Source: Bacteroidales bacterium
GTDB taxonomy: Bacteria > Bacteroidota > Bacteroidia > Bacteroidales > VadinHA17
Assembly (NCBI GenBank): GCA_003520925.1
Contig: DOTV01000220.1
Location: 1-8,015 of the forward strand
Length of the DNA: 8,015 nt
Direction of reading: 5' to 3'
The notes below the pieces were generated by a model that made no database searches, was not told where the DNA came from, and saw only the letters and a list, made by a program, of their open reading frames with translations. Within the stretch, counting starts at the first letter, position 1. The number at the start of each line of letters is the position of its first letter. Of the stretch, positions 5,183-8,015 are shown piece after piece. The position numbers were made by a program, and so were the translations under genes.

Positions 5183-6085
5183 TTATTTTTTTGTCTGGGA
5201 TTTTAATAATTCAAAGAATAGCTCTTTTTGTCGTTCGGTAAGGTTTGTCGGGATCTTTACATTATAGGTAACAAAAAGATCGCCGGACTTACCCCTGCTT
5301 TTATAAACGGGAAATCCCTTGCCTTTAAGCTTTATTTTACTTCCGTTCTGGGTTTCAGGTTTTACCTTAAGTTTTACCTTGCCGTCGAGAGTATTGATCG
5401 TTATCTCCCCGCCCAGGACAGCTGTGTAAAGGTCCAGGTCGGCAGTCGTGTACAGGTCATTTCCCAGCCGCCGGAAATAAGGATTATTAGCTATCTGAAA
5501 TGTGATAAAAAGATCGCCGTTCGGGCCTCCGTTAACTCCCTCACCGCCATGGCCGGCTATTTTGATCGTCTGTCCGTTTTCGATGCCGGCAGGAATGGTG
5601 ATCCTTATTTTCTTATTGTTGACATTTAAGGTACGCTGATGTGTCTCATAGGCGTCGGACAGATCCAGTTGAAGTTCCGCGTTGTAATCCTCCCCCCTGA
5701 ATTTCACCTGCCTGGTTCTGCCAGAACCTCCGATCCCTCCGAAAAGAGATTCGAAAAAATCTGAAAATTCAGTCTCGTCATTAAAACTCTGATAGTTCCG
5801 ACCACCTGAAGCCTGACTTGAAGACTGTCCATCGTACTGCTGTGCATTTTTGAATTCATCAGCATGCTTCCAGTTCTCTCCGTACTGATCATATTTCTTT
5901 CTTTTTTCCGGATCGCTTAGTACTTCATTTGCTTCGTTGATCTCCTGGAATTTCCTTTTTGCGTCCCTGTCATTCGGATTCAGATCTGGATGGAGCTTTC
6001 TTGCAAGCTTCCTGTAAGCACTTTTAATTTCTGCCGGAGTTGCTTTTTTATCTACCCCTAGTATTTTGTAATAATCGATAAACAT
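5183..6085 (-). CDS. cbpA: CbpA-like DnaJ-family co-chaperone (type II J protein)
   Basis: A 300-residue co-chaperone that stimulates DnaK ATPase and delivers substrates; the E. coli homologue also binds curved DNA. The J domain spans residues 3-68 (DYYKILGVDKKATPAEIKSAYRKLARKLHPD...), with the essential HPD at 32-34. A Gly/Ser/Gln/Phe-rich linker follows (about 72-125), ending in FFESLFGGIGGSG. Two DnaJ C-terminal beta domains come next (about 131-205 and 207-285), with IPAGIENGQTIKIAGHGGEG and NGDLFITF. No CxxCxGxG zinc-finger repeats are present, separating it from true DnaJ and matching CbpA in both layout and length. It is first gene of a probable cbpA-cbpM(-rmuC) operon. A promoter-like TAnnTTTG lies 48 bp upstream of the start. 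Confidence 0.94.
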   Translation of the reverse strand: MFIDYYKILGVDKKATPAEIKSAYRKLARKLHPDLNPNDRDAKRKFQEINEANEVLSDPEKRKKYDQYGENWKHADEFKNAQQYDGQSSSQASGGRNYQSFNDETEFSDFFESLFGGIGGSGRTRQVKFRGEDYNAELQLDLSDAYETHQRTLNVNNKKIRITIPAGIENGQTIKIAGHGGEGVNGGPNGDLFITFQIANNPYFRRLGNDLYTTADLDLYTAVLGGEITINTLDGKVKLKVKPETQNGSKIKLKGKGFPVYKSRGKSGDLFVTYNVKIPTNLTERQKELFFELLKSQTKK

Positions 6086-6097
6086 TTTAAAGATATG

Positions 6098-6118
6098 TGG
6101 TAACTGGTGATTGGTTAG
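6098..6118. repeat. Heptamer tandem repeat in the cbpA leader
   Basis: TGGT recurs at exact 7-bp spacing (6098, 6105, 6112): units TGGTAAC, TGGTGAT, TGGTTAG. It lies just upstream of the cbpA start, next to the 8-bp palindrome TTAGCTAA (6115-6122). Degenerate and short, so possibly chance, but it matches the habit of this window of carrying short-unit tandem repeats only between genes. Confidence 0.4.
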
Positions 6119-6133
6119 CTAAAATATACTAAG

Positions 6134-6141
6134 CAAATTTA
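6134..6141 (-). promoter_or_regulatory. Candidate Bacteroidota -7 promoter element for cbpA
   Basis: On the minus strand this reads TAAATTTG, an exact match to the Bacteroidota -7 consensus TAnnTTTG, 48 bp before the cbpA ATG. No convincing TTTG-type -33 element lies at the expected distance upstream, so the call rests on one box and its position. Confidence 0.35.
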
Positions 6142-6199
6142 CTAATAGTGTGATTAATGTTCTGAAGGTAAGGAGATTTTTTTAACCAGTGGAATAGAC

Positions 6200-6230
6200 A
6201 GAGTGGATTCTCAAAATGAGAATGAACTCT
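6200..6230. promoter_or_regulatory. Compound inverted repeat in the cbpA/response-regulator divergent region
   Basis: Centred on 6215: ATTCTCA (6207-6213), AAA, TGAGAAT (6217-6223), a perfect 7-bp inverted repeat. After a 2-bp mismatch on each side, outer arms AGAGT (6200-6204) and ACTCT (6226-6230) also pair. A second, longer-range pairing joins TAAGGAGA (6169-6176) with TCTCCTTA (6228-6235), overlapping the right outer arm. It could be an operator or a leader-RNA structure for either gene. The rest of the 279-bp gap (6086-6364) is AT-rich, with no ORF I support and no clear promoter box for the plus-strand gene. Confidence 0.45.
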
Positions 6231-6364
6231 CCTTAATAAATCCGGAATTCTATATAAGACACGATTTAATCCATTAATAATTAATAATATATAAAATAAA
6301 TCCTGATAACTCAAAAAATGGCACATTGTTGGATAGCTTAAGGTGAACACTAAACATCATCCCC

Positions 6365-6799
6365 ATGAAGAAGACAATCAAGGTCCTTGTAATCGAGGAT
6401 AATGAGTACTACAACTATGCTTTGTCAAATGCCATCCAGCAAAGCGTAAATCCGATTCTTGCCAAAGGAGACTATCAGCTTGTTCTTCGCTCATTCACGA
6501 ATGCTGCCGAATATATCAGGAAAATCAAGTCAAGGGAGCTTGAATGCGACCACACCGCAGTGTTTGTTGATTACAATCTTGGAGACGGGATAAATGCCGG
6601 TCAGGTTATAGACCTTATTAAGGAACATTCGGATGATGCGCTTGTAGTTCTTATTTCACAGGAGATAACTGTCAGGGAAAAAAGCGATCAGGTTTCATTC
6701 GATTATTTTGTTGTCAAAGACAAGTTTGCTCCCGCGCTCTGCGGTTTGTATCTTCAGCAATACATTGAAAATAAATATTCTGTATCTTTGGATCAATGA
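6365..6799 (+). CDS. Single-domain response regulator (CheY-like receiver)
   Basis: A 144-residue stand-alone receiver domain with no DNA-binding or enzymatic output domain. The N-terminal strand KVLVIEDNEYY carries the acidic pair Glu11-Asp12. The phospho-acceptor is Asp69 in VFVDYNLGDG (codon 6569-6571). The switch Ser98 is in VVLISQ and the conserved Lys118 in FVVKDK, where Asp follows instead of the usual Pro. A longer than usual loop (about 28-40) precedes the second strand. Its stop TGA overlaps the kinase start in ATGA, so the two genes are translationally coupled. It may be phosphorylated by that kinase or act as a phosphate relay or sink; its target is not encoded in the window. Family firm, output unknown. 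Confidence 0.92.
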   Translation: MKKTIKVLVIEDNEYYNYALSNAIQQSVNPILAKGDYQLVLRSFTNAAEYIRKIKSRELECDHTAVFVDYNLGDGINAGQVIDLIKEHSDDALVVLISQEITVREKSDQVSFDYFVVKDKFAPALCGLYLQQYIENKYSVSLDQ

Positions 6800-8015
6800 G
6801 TGGTCCTGACAAAAAGCATCTGAAGAAAAATTCGATACAGCTCAAGATAGGATTTCTTATGATCGTGGCGGTCATTCTTCTATCAGCCACATGCTATCTG
6901 CTTTACCGTAATCTTTCTATGATTGTGTCGTCCATAAAGATCGAGGAGACACCTGAACTAAGACTGCTGAGCATCCGAGAAATCTCCATGGACATTGAAA
7001 AGGCCGGAAACAGTGTCAGGATCTATACTGTTACAAAAAATCCTTCGGACATAAAGCCTTATTATACATTCATTTCAAATATTGATAAAAAAATCAGCAA
7101 GTTAAGATCTGAAAGCAATAATGACTCTGTTCTGCTGGCGCAAACCGATACTATCAACAACCTCATTAAGAAGAATATAAGAATCTGGAATAAATTACTG
7201 ATTCTTTCCAGGGATGACAATGTGATTGGAAATCTGAGAAAATTATCGGTGCAGCTCGATTCTGTTCCCGCAACACCAAGGAAGCAGGGCCTTCTGAAAA
7301 GGGTATTCAGTCTTAGTCCCGATACCACACGTATCGGGAAGGGAATAGCAGCTGATCTTGAGGATATTGTAAAACAGAACAGGGAGACCAGGGATGAACT
7401 GGCTTTAAGGGAACTTCAACTGGCGAAAAACAGCAGCGATATCACGGAGAAGTTCTATTACCTGATCACCAAAATGGAGAACCAGGTGTATGAGCATATT
7501 CAGTCAAAAGCCATGGCGGCAGGGCTTGTGGCAGAGAAAACTTACAGATGGCTTGTATTACTTCTGATTTCAGGCGGATTACTGGCATTGCTCATTCTTT
7601 TTATAATAATAAGGTATGCCAGGAATGCCTATGCCTATCAGTTAGCGCTGGAGAATGCAAAAGAAGAGGCAGAAAATCTGGCTAAGACAAAAGAGCTTTT
7701 CATGGCCAATATGAGTCATGAGATCCGCACTCCGGTCACTGCAATCTCGGGATTCACTGAGCAGCTTCTTCGGGAATCAGCAAGCAATGAAACAAACAGC
7801 TCCCTGAAGGTCATCAAATCATCATCTGATCACCTGCTTAAAATAATTGATGATATCCTCGATTTCTCAAAACTTCAGGGGAACAAGCTCATCCTGGAAA
7901 AAGTAAATTTCAGTCTGAGTCAGATCCTTTCCGATGTCAATGCAATGTTTGAAAAACAGGCACAGCAGAATGACACAAAACTGAATTATTTTATCCGGCC
8001 GGGAACACCGCCGGT
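6796..8015 (+). CDS. Membrane sensor histidine kinase, 3' end beyond window
   Basis: The start ATG at 6796 overlaps the response-regulator stop, and the frame stays open to the window end (406 full codons). A short basic cytoplasmic N-terminus leads to a first membrane helix (about 17-38). A sensor region of some 210 residues that appears mostly helical follows (about 39-251), outside the cytoplasmic membrane; I recognise no named domain in it, although its layout resembles four-helix-bundle sensors. A second membrane helix lies at about 252-272 (WLVLLLISGGLLALLILFII). A coiled-coil linker (about 275-300) leads into the HisKA dimerisation domain, with FMANMSHEIRTPVTAISGF and phospho-acceptor His308 (codon 7717-7719), continuing to DDILDFSKLQ. 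This H-box type is typical of hybrid kinases, so the missing part should hold the ATPase domain and perhaps receivers. Confidence 0.93.
   Translation, partial: MSGPDKKHLKKNSIQLKIGFLMIVAVILLSATCYLLYRNLSMIVSSIKIEETPELRLLSIREISMDIEKAGNSVRIYTVTKNPSDIKPYYTFISNIDKKISKLRSESNNDSVLLAQTDTINNLIKKNIRIWNKLLILSRDDNVIGNLRKLSVQLDSVPATPRKQGLLKRVFSLSPDTTRIGKGIAADLEDIVKQNRETRDELALRELQLAKNSSDITEKFYYLITKMENQVYEHIQSKAMAAGLVAEKTYRWLVLLLISGGLLALLILFIIIRYARNAYAYQLALENAKEEAENLAKTKELFMANMSHEIRTPVTAISGFTEQLLRESASNETNSSLKVIKSSSDHLLKIIDDILDFSKLQGNKLILEKVNFSLSQILSDVNAMFEKQAQQNDTKLNYFIRPGTPP

Noticed and set aside
5183..6085. DnaJ homologue considered as the main DnaJ
   Set aside because: The zinc-finger CxxCxGxG repeats are absent and the partner gene is cbpM, not dnaK or grpE.
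6129..6350. Open frame of 73 codons on the minus strand in the divergent gap
   Set aside because: It is in AT-rich intergenic DNA with no recognisable domain, overlaps the inverted repeats, and resembles random sequence.

Overview
The window looks like ordinary chromosome of a Bacteroidota bacterium, probably in or near the Bacteroidales/Marinilabiliales; genus cannot be read from it. The reasons are a secreted protein with a CarboxypepD_reg-like domain, an ECF sigma factor followed by a small two-helix membrane protein, start codons preceded by AT-rich sequence rather than clear Shine-Dalgarno sites, and a promoter-like TAnnTTTG element. Base composition looks moderate (low forties % GC by eye) and even. 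I see no tRNA, rRNA, insertion sequence, integrase or CRISPR array.

Layout from left to right. Positions 26-887 (minus) hold an ECF sigma factor and a small membrane protein one base downstream. Positions 888-1112 carry a cluster of stem-loops at the 3' end of an Asp/Glu racemase-family gene (1113-1829, minus). That gene is divergent from an AEC-family permease (1961-2914, plus), and the 131-bp gap between them holds an 84-bp array of 9-bp and 8-bp tandem repeats. A short secreted protein with a carboxypeptidase-regulatory-like domain (3008-3493, plus) meets rmuC (3494-4819, minus) stop to stop, inside a perfect 19-bp palindrome. Upstream of rmuC, on the same strand, lie a CbpM-type MerR chaperone modulator (4881-5177) and a CbpA-type DnaJ homologue (5183-6085). 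A 279-bp divergent region follows, then a single-domain response regulator (6365-6799) overlapping by ATGA a membrane histidine kinase that runs off the window (6796 onward).

How the genes may work together: cbpA and cbpM form a known co-chaperone/modulator pair, and rmuC may be co-transcribed with them. The response regulator and kinase are almost certainly translationally coupled and form one signalling unit. The racemase and permease share a control region and could both handle a small acid or amino acid, but this is inference. The sigma factor and small membrane protein form a two-gene unit of the kind common in this phylum.

I did not find a clear undescribed system. The most interesting signals are non-coding: several short-unit tandem repeats confined to intergenic DNA, two perfect 19-bp palindromes bracketing rmuC, and a compound inverted repeat in the cbpA/response-regulator divergent region. 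Among the proteins, the racemase has Asp where the first catalytic Cys of the family usually sits, and the secreted protein looks like a stub of something longer.
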